A program made the translations under genes and the position numbers. From Ligilactobacillus sp900765635 (GTDB lineage Bacteria; Bacillota; Bacilli; Lactobacillales; Lactobacillaceae), in the NCBI RefSeq assembly GCF_949152225.1, contig NZ_CASCJC010000001.1, positions 1,760,650-1,824,649 of the forward strand: a stretch of 64,000 bases of DNA, given 5' to 3'. Shown here one piece after another: positions 27,107 to 36,357 of this stretch. Under the pieces are notes generated by a model. The model was given only the letters and a program-made list of their open reading frames with translations, was not told where the DNA came from and did not search any database. Every line of letters begins with the position of its first letter. Position 1 is the first letter of the stretch.

Positions 27107-28000
27107 TTATGCGACCTGATTGCGGAATTGTTCCGCTGTTAGGTCGTTTTTTGATGCATATGCTTTCTGTGTATTGAAATATTTAATTCCATCTTCTACC
27201 AATTGTTCTAACTCTCTAAATGATCGAGGTCGAGGATGACGTGCTAGCCAAAGAAGCTTAAAATCATTCCACCATCTTTCAATTGGTGAATTCTCCCATG
27301 AATGCCCAGGGTGTGACATACTGTGAACACAATTCATCTTTTCTAAATAGTTGTTAAAACTTATTGAACAGTATGCTGCACCTCTGTCTGTATGAACCCA
27401 TCGGATGTGCTTGTGGTTCATGCGCAAAAGCTTTTTAAATGTCTCTATAGCTGCCACTGAAGTTTCAGTTTGTGATAAATTATGACTTATTACAAAACGA
27501 CCATATAAATCTAACACTACGTGTAAGCGAACTTTTCTTAGTTCATTATTCGCAAAGTAACTAACTTCTGTTGTATCTGTAACCCATACTTCATTTTTAT
27601 GTCTTCGATTAAATTGACAAGCTAATAAGTTTTCGCTGATATATTCCTCGTATCGTTTAATCCGATTACGTTTCTTTTTTCTAACATTTACTCTAATGTT
27701 ATTTTTACGCATACAAGATCTTACTCGCTTTAAACCAACTTTAAAATTTAGTTTCCCTTCAAATTTTAACTGGGTAATCATACTTAAATATCCAAGTGTA
27801 TAATTATGCTTCTCTTCTAAATAAATTATGGTATTAAGTAACTGTATTTGTTGTTTCCGATAGATACTATCACTTCGTTTAAATCATTTATAGTATGCAT
27901 CTCTTGTTACCCCAGCAATTTTCGCAAGTTTACTAATAGCCCATCCATGTTCATTATGCAATTCTTTAATTGCTTGATATTTTATTTCTTTCCCCTCGAT
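27107..28000 (-). pseudogene. IS3-family transposase orfB (DDE integrase), interrupted by TGA
   Basis: The open part after the stop (from 27781) encodes 224 residues with the full rve integrase domain, including the catalytic D, D and E. The N-terminal part, read upstream of the TGA at 27884-27886, continues the frame with YQAIKELHNEHGWAISKLAKIAGVTRDAYYK. The nonsense change (Trp to stop) truncates the frameshift product before the catalytic core. Confidence 0.85.
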
Positions 28001-28680
28001 TGCGTATTTCCATTAATTTTTTTGCGAAGGCTATCTCCATTTCTTGTTGTTTAAGTTGGGCTTTTAGTAGACGATTTTCAGCTTTGAGATGGTCAAGTTC
28101 GGTCAATGATTCTTCTGGTTTTGATTTTCCACGATTATCACGTAGTGATTCAGGATTATTACCACTAGCTGTATATTTTTTATACCAGTTATATACTTGA
28201 ATATAACTGACATTATTCTTATTTGCGACTAAGTTATAATTTAGATTATGTTTAATAAGGTCTTCAATTATCTTTAAACGTTTTTCAAAGGTTGTTTTTT
28301 TGGCGGGCTTTCTTTTTTTAGGCATACTTGAGTCTCTCTTTCTAGGCGAATACGCCTCTATATTAAATTCATTATACCGTTTTATCCAATCAAAAAGTTG
28401 TTTATCTGATTTCACTCCATTTTTTATTGCGAATTCGAGTGCAGAATCTATTGATTCTTTAAAAGAAGCGACCAAAGAAATTTTAAATTTAAGAGAATAT
28501 CTCTAATTATTGGATTTACTATTAAGTCCGTCGATTCCCTGATACTTATACAATAGCCTCCAACTATTTAATGTTTTTCTATCAATAGAATACTCATTTA
28601 GAACTTGCGAAATACTCGTCTTCTTTACTTCTTTTAAAATAGCTAATTTTTGTTCTGGACTAAATTTTGGTTTTCTTCCC
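27966..28680 (-). pseudogene. IS3-family transposase orfA, interrupted by TAG
   Basis: The frame starts MGRKPKFSPEQKLAILKEV at 28680 with a helix-turn-helix, continues through a stop at 28503-28505, then encodes a second helix-turn-helix and a leucine-zipper-like coiled coil (LDHLKAENRLLKAQLKQQEME). The whole frame is otherwise intact, so a single base change inactivated it. Confidence 0.85.
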
Positions 28681-28798
28681 ATAAAAAAATACCCTCCAAG
28701 TATACGATGATTTTATATATTTCATCTGTATACTTAGAAGGCATTATAGCCCCATGTGATTTCAGGGGTTTTTTATTCTTTTAAGTTTCCACAAAAAT

Positions 28799-28833
28799 AA
28801 AAAAACTTCGCGGTTAAGGGGAAAACCGCGAAG
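28799..28833 (-). terminator. Terminator of the fructokinase transcript
   Basis: CTTCGCGGTT (28806-28815) pairs with AACCGCGAAG (28824-28833). On the minus strand the stem is followed by seven T, so it ends leftward transcription from the fructokinase gene about 240 bp away. Confidence 0.75.
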
Positions 28834-29071
28834 AAAAAAGAGTAGTCTTTCCTATAAAGATAAGCACTTTTAGTATGTTTACTTTTTATAGAGAAAAAAA
28901 GTTATGAAACTTGTTTTGCTATTGGGTATGCTTATATACTAATGCTTACCTGTGAAAAAAATATGACTATCTTATACAGATTTAATTAAAAAAATATGTT
29001 TTCTTTCTTAAAAATTTGCGCTTTTTTTGAACAAAAAGGCAGTTGCATACAACAACTACCTTTAAAATCAC
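28834..29071. other. Gene-free AT-rich stretch, 3' of fructokinase
   Basis: No open frame with a ribosome site, no tRNA-like fold and no clear repeat was seen. It would form the 3' untranslated region of the fructokinase transcript if the hairpin at 28799-28833 is its terminator. Confidence 0.4.
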
Positions 29072-29953
29072 TTATTTCCCTTCTTCTAAAGCTTGCTTTG
29101 CTAAGGCAAAATCACCTAAAGTTGCCGAACCATTGTTAGCAACTTTTGGCATCACGATATATTCAGCCAAATCACCGACTTCGACATAGTCATTTAACAT
29201 TTCGCTAAATTGCACGCGAACTTTTTGCAAGAATGTCTCGCTAGACACCCCACCACCGATAATAACTTTATCTGGGCGCACGGTTAAAGTCGCTTGCATC
29301 ACGGCTTGGGCCACATAATAGGCCACGATATCCCAAGTTGGGTTATCAAACGGTACATCTTGGCCGGCAATCCCTAAACGCGCCTTAAAACTTGGGCCAG
29401 CTGCCACGCCTTCTAAACAATCACCATGATATGGGCAAACACCTTTGAAAGCTAAGTCTTCTGGATGACGTTTTACCAAGACATGGCCCATTTCTGGATG
29501 ACCCTTCGCGCCTACTAGCTTGCCATCGATCACGATTCCAGCCCCGATTCCAGTTCCGACTGTGTAATATACTAATGAACTTAATTCTTGACCGGCATCC
29601 TTGTAAGCAACGTATTCACCATAAGCCGAACCATTTACATCAGTTGTCCATGCCATTGGTACATCTAGGGTCTTCTTTAATGTTCCTAAGAAATCAGCAT
29701 CATGCCAACCTGGCTTTGGTGTAGTTGTCACATAGCCGTACTTAGGCGAGTCCTTGCGAATTTCAATCGGACCAAATGATGCAATCCCGATTGCCTTTAA
29801 ATCAGGAAATTGTGCAAAAAATTCACTTGTCTTAGCTAATGTTTCTTCAGGTGTAGTCGTTGGAAATTGGACCATTTCTTTTACTTGATAATTTTCATCA
29901 CCGACCGCACAGACAAATTTTGTCCCGCCGGCTTCAACACTTCCTAAAAGCAT
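29072..29953 (-). CDS. scrK: Fructokinase, ROK family
   Basis: The 293-residue cytoplasmic kinase phosphorylates fructose to fructose 6-phosphate. The N-terminal phosphate-binding motif is GSVEAGGTKFVCAVGDE, a second ATP-site stretch is YYTVGTGIGAGIVIDGKLVGA, and the ROK zinc site is GHPEMGHVLVKRHPEDLAFKGVCPYHGDCLEG (residue H then CxxHxxC-like ligands). ALGVA-type variants are glucokinases; the short form with PEMGH and an FKGVCPYHGDC loop is typical of bacterial fructokinases. An inverted repeat ACAAAC/GTTTGT (29971-29989) near the ribosome site could be an operator. No sucrose gene is adjacent. Confidence 0.88.
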   Translation of the reverse strand: MLLGSVEAGGTKFVCAVGDENYQVKEMVQFPTTTPEETLAKTSEFFAQFPDLKAIGIASFGPIEIRKDSPKYGYVTTTPKPGWHDADFLGTLKKTLDVPMAWTTDVNGSAYGEYVAYKDAGQELSSLVYYTVGTGIGAGIVIDGKLVGAKGHPEMGHVLVKRHPEDLAFKGVCPYHGDCLEGVAAGPSFKARLGIAGQDVPFDNPTWDIVAYYVAQAVMQATLTVRPDKVIIGGGVSSETFLQKVRVQFSEMLNDYVEVGDLAEYIVMPKVANNGSATLGDFALAKQALEEGK

Positions 29954-30242
29954 CTTATATTACCTCCATCACAAACAAATTATGTTTGTTTTAAGTTTAT
30001 CTAACTACATTAAATTATGCAATTTTTCACGCAAAAAAACTAGTCCTATCTGGAAAATCGTCTAAAAAGATGCATATCGTCAATATATCAGGTTACCTTC
30101 TTAATAAAAATTTTAAAGATTAATTTAAAGACATTAGTGAAGAAAATCACATTGTGCACAATTTAAAATTTTTTTCAGCATATTAATTTCAATTATTATC
30201 AGTTATTTAACATATATATACAATATGTGCAAGATGCAACAA

Positions 30243-30260
30243 TGTTTACAACGTTAAACA
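30243..30260. promoter_or_regulatory. Palindrome TGTTTA-6-TAAACA upstream of pdhA
   Basis: This is an 18-bp inverted repeat with 6-bp perfect arms, 120 bp before the pdhA start. A transcription-factor site is likely; the factor is unknown. Confidence 0.45.
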
Positions 30261-30279
30261 AACAGAGTAACATTCATTG

Positions 30280-30292
30280 TGTAAGCGTTACA
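30280..30292. promoter_or_regulatory. Palindrome TGTAAGCGTTACA upstream of pdhA (cre-like, one base short)
   Basis: The arms TGTAA/TTACA around GCG resemble a CcpA cre site but the element is 13 rather than 14 bases between TG and CA. It lies 88 bp before pdhA. Confidence 0.45.
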
Positions 30293-30379
30293 GTAAAGAA
30301 ATGATTTGTTTGTCGGTTTTTTGTCATATAGTTAAAAAATTGCTTATTGTAGCAATAACTGATTTAGGAGGCTTTATAG

Positions 30380-31471
30380 ATGAGTAGAATAGATTTTGAT
30401 AAATTAAACGCAGCCCCTGTGATTGAACCTATCCGTGTTTTAGATGAAACCGGAAAAGTGGTTGATCAAGAGTTGGCTGCTTTATTGAGCGATGAAGAGT
30501 TAGTAGAACTCTTCAAACAAATGGTTTGGTCACGTGTTTTAAACGAACGTTCAACCAAACTTAACCGCCAAGGTCGTTTGGGCTTTTTTGCTCCAACAGC
30601 TGGCGAAGAAGCAAGCCAAATTGCTTCTAACTTTGCAATGGAAAAAGAAGATTTTTTATTGCCCGCTTACCGTGATATTCCACAATTAGTTCAACACGGT
30701 TTACCACTTTATCAAGCATTCTTGTGGTCAAAAGGTCATGCTTTGGGAAACAAGTATCCTGAAGGTTTACAAGCTTTACCACCACAAATCATCATTGGCG
30801 CACAATATGTACAAGCTGCCGGTGTTGCTTTAGGTCTTAAGAGAAATCAAAAACCTAATGTCGCTTACACATACACCGGAGATGGTGGTACTTCTGAAGG
30901 TGATTTTTACGAAGGAATGAACTTTGCCGGCGCATTCAAAGCACCTGCTATCTTCTTTGTTCAAAACAACGGTTACGCTATTTCTGTGCCACGTGCTTTG
31001 CAAACAGCTGCACCTACTTTAGCACAAAAAGCTGTTGCTGCCGGAATCCCTGGCGTTCAAGTAGATGGTATGGATGCTTTAGCCGTTTATGCGGTTACTA
31101 AATCTGCTCGTGATTGGAGCGTTGCTGGCAACGGCCCTGTTTTAATCGAAACATTAACCTATCGCTATGGTCCACATACATTATCCGGTGATGATCCAAA
31201 ACGTTACCGGACTTCTGCTGAAGAAGGCGATTGGCAACAAAAAGATCCATTGATCAGAATGCGTAAATACTTGCTTGAAAAAGGTCTTTGGACATCTGAA
31301 TTAGAACAAAGTTGGGAAGAAGAATTCAACGAACAAATCAACGAAGCAATCAAAGAAACTGAAGCAGCTCCTGTTCAAAAGATCAGTGAATTCTTAGAAA
31401 ACACATTTATCGATACACCGCAAACCTTACAAGATCAAATTGCGGTTTTCAAGGCAAAGGAGGCTAAATAA
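30380..31471 (+). CDS. pdhA: Pyruvate dehydrogenase E1 component, alpha subunit
   Basis: The 363-residue thiamine-diphosphate subunit pairs with PdhB to decarboxylate pyruvate and acetylate the lipoyl group of E2. The ThDP motif is intact: YTGDGGTSEGDFYEGMNFAG to VQNNGYAIS (about residues 170-205). The phosphorylation-loop region YRYGPHTLSGDDPKRYR (about 258-274) is also typical. Length is normal. TTAGGAGG lies nine bases before the ATG. It is first in a five-gene operon pdhA-B-C-D-lplA. The long upstream region carries several palindromes, so expression is likely tuned by carbon source or redox state. Confidence 0.97.
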   Translation: MSRIDFDKLNAAPVIEPIRVLDETGKVVDQELAALLSDEELVELFKQMVWSRVLNERSTKLNRQGRLGFFAPTAGEEASQIASNFAMEKEDFLLPAYRDIPQLVQHGLPLYQAFLWSKGHALGNKYPEGLQALPPQIIIGAQYVQAAGVALGLKRNQKPNVAYTYTGDGGTSEGDFYEGMNFAGAFKAPAIFFVQNNGYAISVPRALQTAAPTLAQKAVAAGIPGVQVDGMDALAVYAVTKSARDWSVAGNGPVLIETLTYRYGPHTLSGDDPKRYRTSAEEGDWQQKDPLIRMRKYLLEKGLWTSELEQSWEEEFNEQINEAIKETEAAPVQKISEFLENTFIDTPQTLQDQIAVFKAKEAK

Positions 31472-31472
31472 A

Positions 31473-32450
31473 ATGGCAAAAATCACAATGATTAAGGCTA
31501 TTACAGAAGCCATGGACCAAGAATTAAAGAACAACGACAAAGTATTAATCTTTGGTGAAGACGTTGGACGTAACGGTGGGGTTTTCCGTGCAACCGATGG
31601 CTTGCAAGACATTCACGGTAAAGACCGCGTTTTTGATACTCCACTAGCTGAATCTGGTATTGGTGGTTTAGCCTTTGGTTTAGCTTTACAAGGTTTCCGC
31701 CCTATCTGTGAAATCCAATTCTTTGGTTTTGTATTTGAAGTTATGGATCAAATTGCTGGTCAAATCTCACGGACTCACTACCGTATGAGTAAGAGCCGTA
31801 AAATGCCAGTGACAATCCGTGCACCATTTGGTGGTGGTGTGCATACTCCTGAACTTCACTCTGATAGTTTAGAAGGTTTGATGGCACAAACACCAGGAAT
31901 TCGTGTTGTGATCCCAAGTGGTCCATACGATGCTAAAGGTTTATTACTTTCTGCGATTCGTTCAGATGATCCCGTTGTCTTCTTGGAACATATGAAACTT
32001 TATCGCTCTGTCAAAGAAGAAGTGCCTGAAGAAATGTACACTATCCCGTTAGACAAAGCAGATGTTAAACGTGAAGGTAAAGATTTGACTATCATTTCTT
32101 ATGGCTACATGGTTCAAGAAAGCTTAAAAGCTGCTGATGCTTTAGCTAAAGAAGGTATCGATGTTGAAGTTGTTGACTTACGAACAGTTTCACCAATTGA
32201 TGAAGAAACAATCCTCGCTTCTGTTCAAAAAACTGGACGTGTTGTCTTGGTACAAGAAGCACAACAACAAGCTGGTGTTTCTAGCCAAGTAGCTACAATC
32301 ATTGCTGAAAAAGGCATTATGTCTTTAGAAGCACCAATCGGTCGTGTTTATGCGCCAGATACACCATATCCATTTGGTGAAGCAGAACATGCATGGTTAC
32401 CAAATAAAAACGATATTATCGCTAAGGTCAAAGAAATCGTGAACTACTAA
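31473..32450 (+). CDS. pdhB: Pyruvate dehydrogenase E1 component, beta subunit
   Basis: The 325-residue partner of PdhA provides the second half of the E1 active site and the E2-binding C-terminal domain. Typical stretches are MIKAITEAMDQELKNNDKVLIFGEDVGRNGGVFRAT, RVFDTPLAESGIGGLAFGLAL and RAPFGGGVHTPELHSDSLE. The C-terminal transketolase domain has VVDLRTVSPIDEETILAS. The frame is open 11 codons upstream, within pdhA, but AAAGGAGG lies before the ATG at 31473. It begins just after the pdhA stop codon, so translation is coupled. Confidence 0.97.
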   Translation: MAKITMIKAITEAMDQELKNNDKVLIFGEDVGRNGGVFRATDGLQDIHGKDRVFDTPLAESGIGGLAFGLALQGFRPICEIQFFGFVFEVMDQIAGQISRTHYRMSKSRKMPVTIRAPFGGGVHTPELHSDSLEGLMAQTPGIRVVIPSGPYDAKGLLLSAIRSDDPVVFLEHMKLYRSVKEEVPEEMYTIPLDKADVKREGKDLTIISYGYMVQESLKAADALAKEGIDVEVVDLRTVSPIDEETILASVQKTGRVVLVQEAQQQAGVSSQVATIIAEKGIMSLEAPIGRVYAPDTPYPFGEAEHAWLPNKNDIIAKVKEIVNY

Positions 32451-32466
32451 TTGGAGGTAAAAATTA

Positions 32467-33756
32467 ATGAGTAGATATCAATTTAAATTACCCGATATCG
32501 GTGAAGGTATCGCCGAAGGAACAATCGGTGAATGGCACGTTAAGCCAGGCGACGAAGTCCAAGTTGACGGCGAATTAGTACAAATTGAAAATGATAAATC
32601 AGTAGAAGAATTACCATCTCCTGTGGCTGGTAAAGTTATTAAAATCTTAGTGGCTGAAGGTGAAACGGCCGAAGTTGGCGATCCTTTGATCGAACTTGAA
32701 GTTGCTGAAGGTTTGGGTAATGTTGATGAAAGCCAAGAAGAAGCACCTGCTCAAGAAGCTAATGCTGAAGTTAAGCCACAAGAAACAACCCCTGCCACAC
32801 CAGCAATCGCAGCTACAAATGCACCTAGCGTTCAAGACCACAGCTTACCTGTTTTAGCTATGCCTGTAGTCCGCGCTTATGCACGTGAAAAAGGTGTTGA
32901 TTTGACTCAAGTTAAGGGTACAGGTAACCACGGCCAAATTTTACGTAGTGATATCGATCAATTCTTAACTCAAGGTAGTGCTCCAATCGTTGTTAGTGAA
33001 GAACAAGAAGTTAAACAACCAACTAAAGCACCACAAGTTATTGCCGATGCAGCTTGGCCACAACATGCTGAAAAAATGTCAGCTGTTCGTTACGCAACCG
33101 CTAAATCAGTGGCACGCTCAGTTCAAGAAATCCCACACGTTCATGTCTTTGATGAAGTTGTCGTGGATAAATTATGGGAACATCGTGCAAAATACAAAGA
33201 ATTGGCTTTACAAAAAGATGTCCGCCTAACCTTCTTGGCTTACATCGTCAAAGCCGTTGCTGTTGTGCTTAAAGAATTCCCAATCTTTAACTCAGTTGTT
33301 GATATGGACAACAAGCAAATGATCTTTAATGACTTCATCAATGTTGGTATCGCAACCGATACTGAACGTGGTTTGTTTATGCCAAACATCAAGCATGCAG
33401 ATCAAATGAGTTTATTTGGCATCGCAAAACAAATCACAGAAAACACAGCCAAGGCTAAAGAAGGTAAATTAACAGTTGAAGATATGAAACATGCAAGCAT
33501 TTCTTTAACTAACATCGGTTCTGTTGGTGGTGGATTCTTTACACCAATCATTAACTGGCCAGAAGTTGCCATCTTAGGTATTGGTCGCATCACCAAGGAA
33601 GCAGTTGTTCAAGGCGATGAAGTCATGGCTGCTAGAGTCTTGAAACTTTCCTTGGCCTTTGACCACCGTGTGATTGACGGTGCAACTGCTCAAAAGGCAC
33701 TTAACCGCTTGAAAGAATTACTTGGCGAACCAGAATTGCTATTAATGGAGGGATAA
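32467..33756 (+). CDS. pdhC: Pyruvate dehydrogenase E2, dihydrolipoamide acetyltransferase
   Basis: The 429-residue core enzyme transfers acetyl from lipoate to CoA. One lipoyl domain (1-80) carries the modified lysine in VQIENDKSVEELPSP (K44 region). An Ala/Pro/Glu-rich linker (about 85-125) follows, then an E1/E3-binding domain (about 127-165, LAMPVVRAYAREKGVDLTQVKGTGNHGQILRSDID), a second linker, and the catalytic domain (about 200-429) with the active-site FDHRVIDGATA. A single lipoyl domain is usual in Firmicutes. Sixteen bp separate it from pdhB, with TGGAGG as ribosome site. Confidence 0.97.
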   Translation: MSRYQFKLPDIGEGIAEGTIGEWHVKPGDEVQVDGELVQIENDKSVEELPSPVAGKVIKILVAEGETAEVGDPLIELEVAEGLGNVDESQEEAPAQEANAEVKPQETTPATPAIAATNAPSVQDHSLPVLAMPVVRAYAREKGVDLTQVKGTGNHGQILRSDIDQFLTQGSAPIVVSEEQEVKQPTKAPQVIADAAWPQHAEKMSAVRYATAKSVARSVQEIPHVHVFDEVVVDKLWEHRAKYKELALQKDVRLTFLAYIVKAVAVVLKEFPIFNSVVDMDNKQMIFNDFINVGIATDTERGLFMPNIKHADQMSLFGIAKQITENTAKAKEGKLTVEDMKHASISLTNIGSVGGGFFTPIINWPEVAILGIGRITKEAVVQGDEVMAARVLKLSLAFDHRVIDGATAQKALNRLKELLGEPELLLMEG

Positions 33757-33758
33757 GA

Positions 33759-35165
33759 ATGGTTGTTGGAGATTTCGCAATCGAACTAGATACAGTTGTC
33801 ATCGGGGCGGGCCCTGGTGGTTATGTTGCTGCAATTCATGCAGCTGAATTAGGTCAAAAAGTTACTGTGATTGAACGTGAATACATTGGCGGTGTCTGCT
33901 TAAACGTTGGTTGTATTCCATCTAAGGCTTTAATTGAAGCCGCACACCGTTACCAAAATGCAATGAATTCCCAAGACATGGGTTTGCGTGTAACCGCAGC
34001 TAACCTTGATTTTTCAAAGACCCAAGAATGGAAACAAAAAGTTGTTTCTCAATTAACCGGTGGTGTTGCTGGTTTATTTAAGAAACACAAAATCGATGTT
34101 ATTTGGGGTAATGCTTACCTTAAAGACGAAAACACATTGCGTGTCTTAGATAGCGAAGACAACGCACAAACTTATACTTTCAACAACTTGATTATCGCAA
34201 CTGGTAGTCATCCAATTGAAATTCCTAATTTTAAATTCGAAGGACGTGTGCTTGATTCAACTGGCGCTTTAGCTTTAACAGAAGTTCCTAAACGTTTAGT
34301 TGTAATCGGTGGTGGCTACATCGGTTCTGAATTGGCTTCTGCTTACGCTAACTTAGGTGCACACGTTTCTATCTTAGAAGGCTCTGATTCAATCTTAGCT
34401 AACTATGAAAAAGACTTGGTGAAAGTTGTTGAACATCACTTTAGCAAACAAGGTGTAGATATTTACACTAATGCTTTTGCTAAAAATTCTGAACAAACAA
34501 AAGATTCCGTAATCATCACCGCTAACGTCAATGGTAAAGATATGGAAATCGAAGCTGATTACTGCATCGTTTCCGTTGGTCGTCGCCCTAACACACGCGA
34601 CATGGGCTTAGAACAAATTGGTGTTAAAATTGATGAACGTGGCTTAATCGAAGTTGATGCTCAAAGCCGTACAAGTGTACCAAACATCTATGCAATTGGT
34701 GATGTGGTTCCTGGCTTTGCTTTAGCACACAAAGCTAGCTACGAAGGTAAAGTTGCTGCCGAAGCAATCGCAGGTAAGCCAACAATTGTTGATTACCATG
34801 CAATGCCTGCTGTTTGCTATACAGACACTTCGATTGCAACAACTGGTTTAACCTTTGCGGAAGCTAAAGAACAAGGCTTAGACGTTAAAAAAGCACAATT
34901 CCCATTTGCAGCTAATGGTCGTGCAATCTCAATGGGTGCAACAAATGGTTTTGTACGCTTAGTCTTTATCAAAGACTCTAACATTTTAGTCGGAGCTCAA
35001 ATCGTTGGGGCACACTCTTCTGACTTGATCAGTGAATTGACCTTAGCTATTGAAGCCGGTGCAACCGTTGATGACGTTGCCTTAACTATCCATCCACATC
35101 CATCAATCAGTGAAGCTGTCATGGATGCTGCTGATGTTGGTTTAGGGTTCCCAACAAACATCTAA
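33759..35165 (+). CDS. pdhD: Dihydrolipoamide dehydrogenase, PDH E3
   Basis: The 468-residue FAD flavoprotein reoxidises dihydrolipoyl E2 with NAD. The FAD motif is VVIGAGPGGYVAAIHAAELG near residue 13, the redox disulfide is GGVCLNVGCIPSKALIE (about 45-60), the NAD-binding motif is VVIGGGYIGSELASAYANLG near residue 185, and the second FAD motif is IYAIGDVVPG near 312. The C-terminal interface carries the catalytic TIHPHPSISEAV. The start lies two bases after the pdhC stop codon, so coupling is tight. Confidence 0.97.
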   Translation: MVVGDFAIELDTVVIGAGPGGYVAAIHAAELGQKVTVIEREYIGGVCLNVGCIPSKALIEAAHRYQNAMNSQDMGLRVTAANLDFSKTQEWKQKVVSQLTGGVAGLFKKHKIDVIWGNAYLKDENTLRVLDSEDNAQTYTFNNLIIATGSHPIEIPNFKFEGRVLDSTGALALTEVPKRLVVIGGGYIGSELASAYANLGAHVSILEGSDSILANYEKDLVKVVEHHFSKQGVDIYTNAFAKNSEQTKDSVIITANVNGKDMEIEADYCIVSVGRRPNTRDMGLEQIGVKIDERGLIEVDAQSRTSVPNIYAIGDVVPGFALAHKASYEGKVAAEAIAGKPTIVDYHAMPAVCYTDTSIATTGLTFAEAKEQGLDVKKAQFPFAANGRAISMGATNGFVRLVFIKDSNILVGAQIVGAHSSDLISELTLAIEAGATVDDVALTIHPHPSISEAVMDAADVGLGFPTNI

Positions 35166-35177
35166 GGGGTGAATTAG

Positions 35178-36197
35178 ATGCAATATCTAGCAATGCAAAC
35201 CAATGATATTCGCACAAACTTAGCAACTGAACAATATTTGCTCAACTCTGGTAAAATCAAACCACCTTTCATGTTGTTTTATATCGAAAAACCTTGCATC
35301 ATCGTAGGGCGTAACCAAAACACCATGGAAGAAATCGATCCGATTTACTGCCAAGAAAACGGCGTAACAGTTACTCGCCGTCTTTCTGGTGGGGGTGCAG
35401 TCTATCAAGATTTAGGCAATCTATGCTATAGCTTTGTCGTTCCTGCTGAAAAACAACAATTCGGTGATTTTTCAAGTATCTTGCAACCAATCGTCGATGT
35501 ATTACACGACATGGGCGCAACTGGTGCGCAAGTTAACGGACGCAACGATATTATCATTGATAATAAAAAATTCTCCGGCAATGCAATGTATACCAAAAAT
35601 GGGATTAGCTTTTGCCATGGAACCTTGATGTTTGACGTTGATACAAGTGCAGTTGCTAGTGCCTTGCGTGTTCCTCAAGATAAGATTGAATCAAAAGGTA
35701 TCAAATCTGTGCGCTCACGTGTTACTAACATCAAACCTTATCTAAAACCAGCATACCAAAATTTGGATGCTTTTGGATTTAGGGATGAATTAATTAAAAA
35801 ACTTCTCAAAGTCGATACACTAGAACAAGCCCAAGCTTTTGCTTTTAATCTAGATGAAACCGACAAAAAAGAAATTGAAAAGATTACCCAAGAACTTTAT
35901 AGCAATTGGGATTGGGTCTATGGTAAATCCCCTGAATTTAGTGTGCAACGGCGCCAAAAATTCGTAGGTGGAACCATCGATGCTCGTTACGTCGTTGAAA
36001 ACGGCAAGATTACTGTCGCTAAAATCTATGGTGATTTCTTCGGTGCTAAAGCCGTCAACGACCTTGAAACAGCCTTAATCGGCGTAGTTTATGATGCTGA
36101 TACCATTGCTAAAGCTTTAGCTGATTTTGATTTAAGTGCTTACTTTAGTGGTATTGAGCCTAATGATGTTATTGATCTGTTAAGCAAACAAAAATAA
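35178..36197 (+). CDS. lplA: Lipoate-protein ligase A
   Basis: The 339-residue enzyme activates free lipoate with ATP and attaches it to the E2 lysine of the preceding operon. The lipoate/ATP site is visible as PCIIVGRNQNTMEEID (about 37-52), RRLSGGGAVYQDLGNLCYSFV (about 69-90) and the catalytic-lysine region NGRNDIIIDNKKFSGNAMY (about 120-140). The C-terminal LplA domain (about 250-339) is present. AGGGGTG precedes the ATG and the gap from pdhD is 12 bp. Its place in the operon ties lipoate scavenging to PDH synthesis and suggests the cell lacks its own lipoate pathway. Confidence 0.95.
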   Translation: MQYLAMQTNDIRTNLATEQYLLNSGKIKPPFMLFYIEKPCIIVGRNQNTMEEIDPIYCQENGVTVTRRLSGGGAVYQDLGNLCYSFVVPAEKQQFGDFSSILQPIVDVLHDMGATGAQVNGRNDIIIDNKKFSGNAMYTKNGISFCHGTLMFDVDTSAVASALRVPQDKIESKGIKSVRSRVTNIKPYLKPAYQNLDAFGFRDELIKKLLKVDTLEQAQAFAFNLDETDKKEIEKITQELYSNWDWVYGKSPEFSVQRRQKFVGGTIDARYVVENGKITVAKIYGDFFGAKAVNDLETALIGVVYDADTIAKALADFDLSAYFSGIEPNDVIDLLSKQK

Positions 36198-36274
36198 ATC
36201 ATTTCTGTAACCATCTAACCTAACCAGACTTGCTTAACAGTAAAATAAAAATTCCTTCCCAATTTACGGGAAAT

Positions 36275-36307
36275 AAAAAGCCATCCGTCAAGACGGATGG
36301 CTTTTTT
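36275..36307. terminator. Terminator of the pdh-lplA operon
   Basis: AAAAGCCATCCGT/ACGGATGGCTTTT is a perfect stem around CAAG, flanked by A- and T-tracts. It serves pdh-lplA and also the convergent GH1 operon. Confidence 0.93.
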
Positions 36308-36357
36308 GTATAAAAATAGATGCTAGCTGTTAACCAGTAGCATCTATCCAAAGATTA

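Larger units (their letters stand above)
27068..28743 (-). mobile_element. IS3-family (IS150-group) insertion sequence with two nonsense mutations
   Basis: Imperfect terminal repeats begin TGTCCTGTCAAGTATACAG at 27068 and, inverted, TGCCTTCTAAGTATACAG at 28743. orfA runs from ATG 28680 to 27966 and has an internal TAG at 28503-28505. orfB ends at 27107 and carries the DDE integrase core: VWVTDTTEVSY, HTDRGAAYCS and the Glu of ENSPIERWWNDFK. A TGA at 27884-27886 replaces the Trp of its YYKW motif. The orfA/orfB overlap keeps an A7 slippery tract (28017-28023) for -1 frameshifting. Both proteins are interrupted, so this copy is inactive. No exact target duplication is visible. Confidence 0.9.
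29954..30379. other. 426-bp intergenic region upstream of pdhA with several palindromes
   Basis: No ORF is supported here. It contains ATTGTGCACAAT (30151-30162), TGTTTA-6-TAAACA (30243-30260) and TGTAAGCGTTACA (30280-30292), plus a TTGCT/AGCAA hairpin close to the pdhA ribosome site TTAGGAGG. The clustering before a central metabolic operon suggests a multi-input promoter. Which proteins bind is not readable. Confidence 0.5.
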
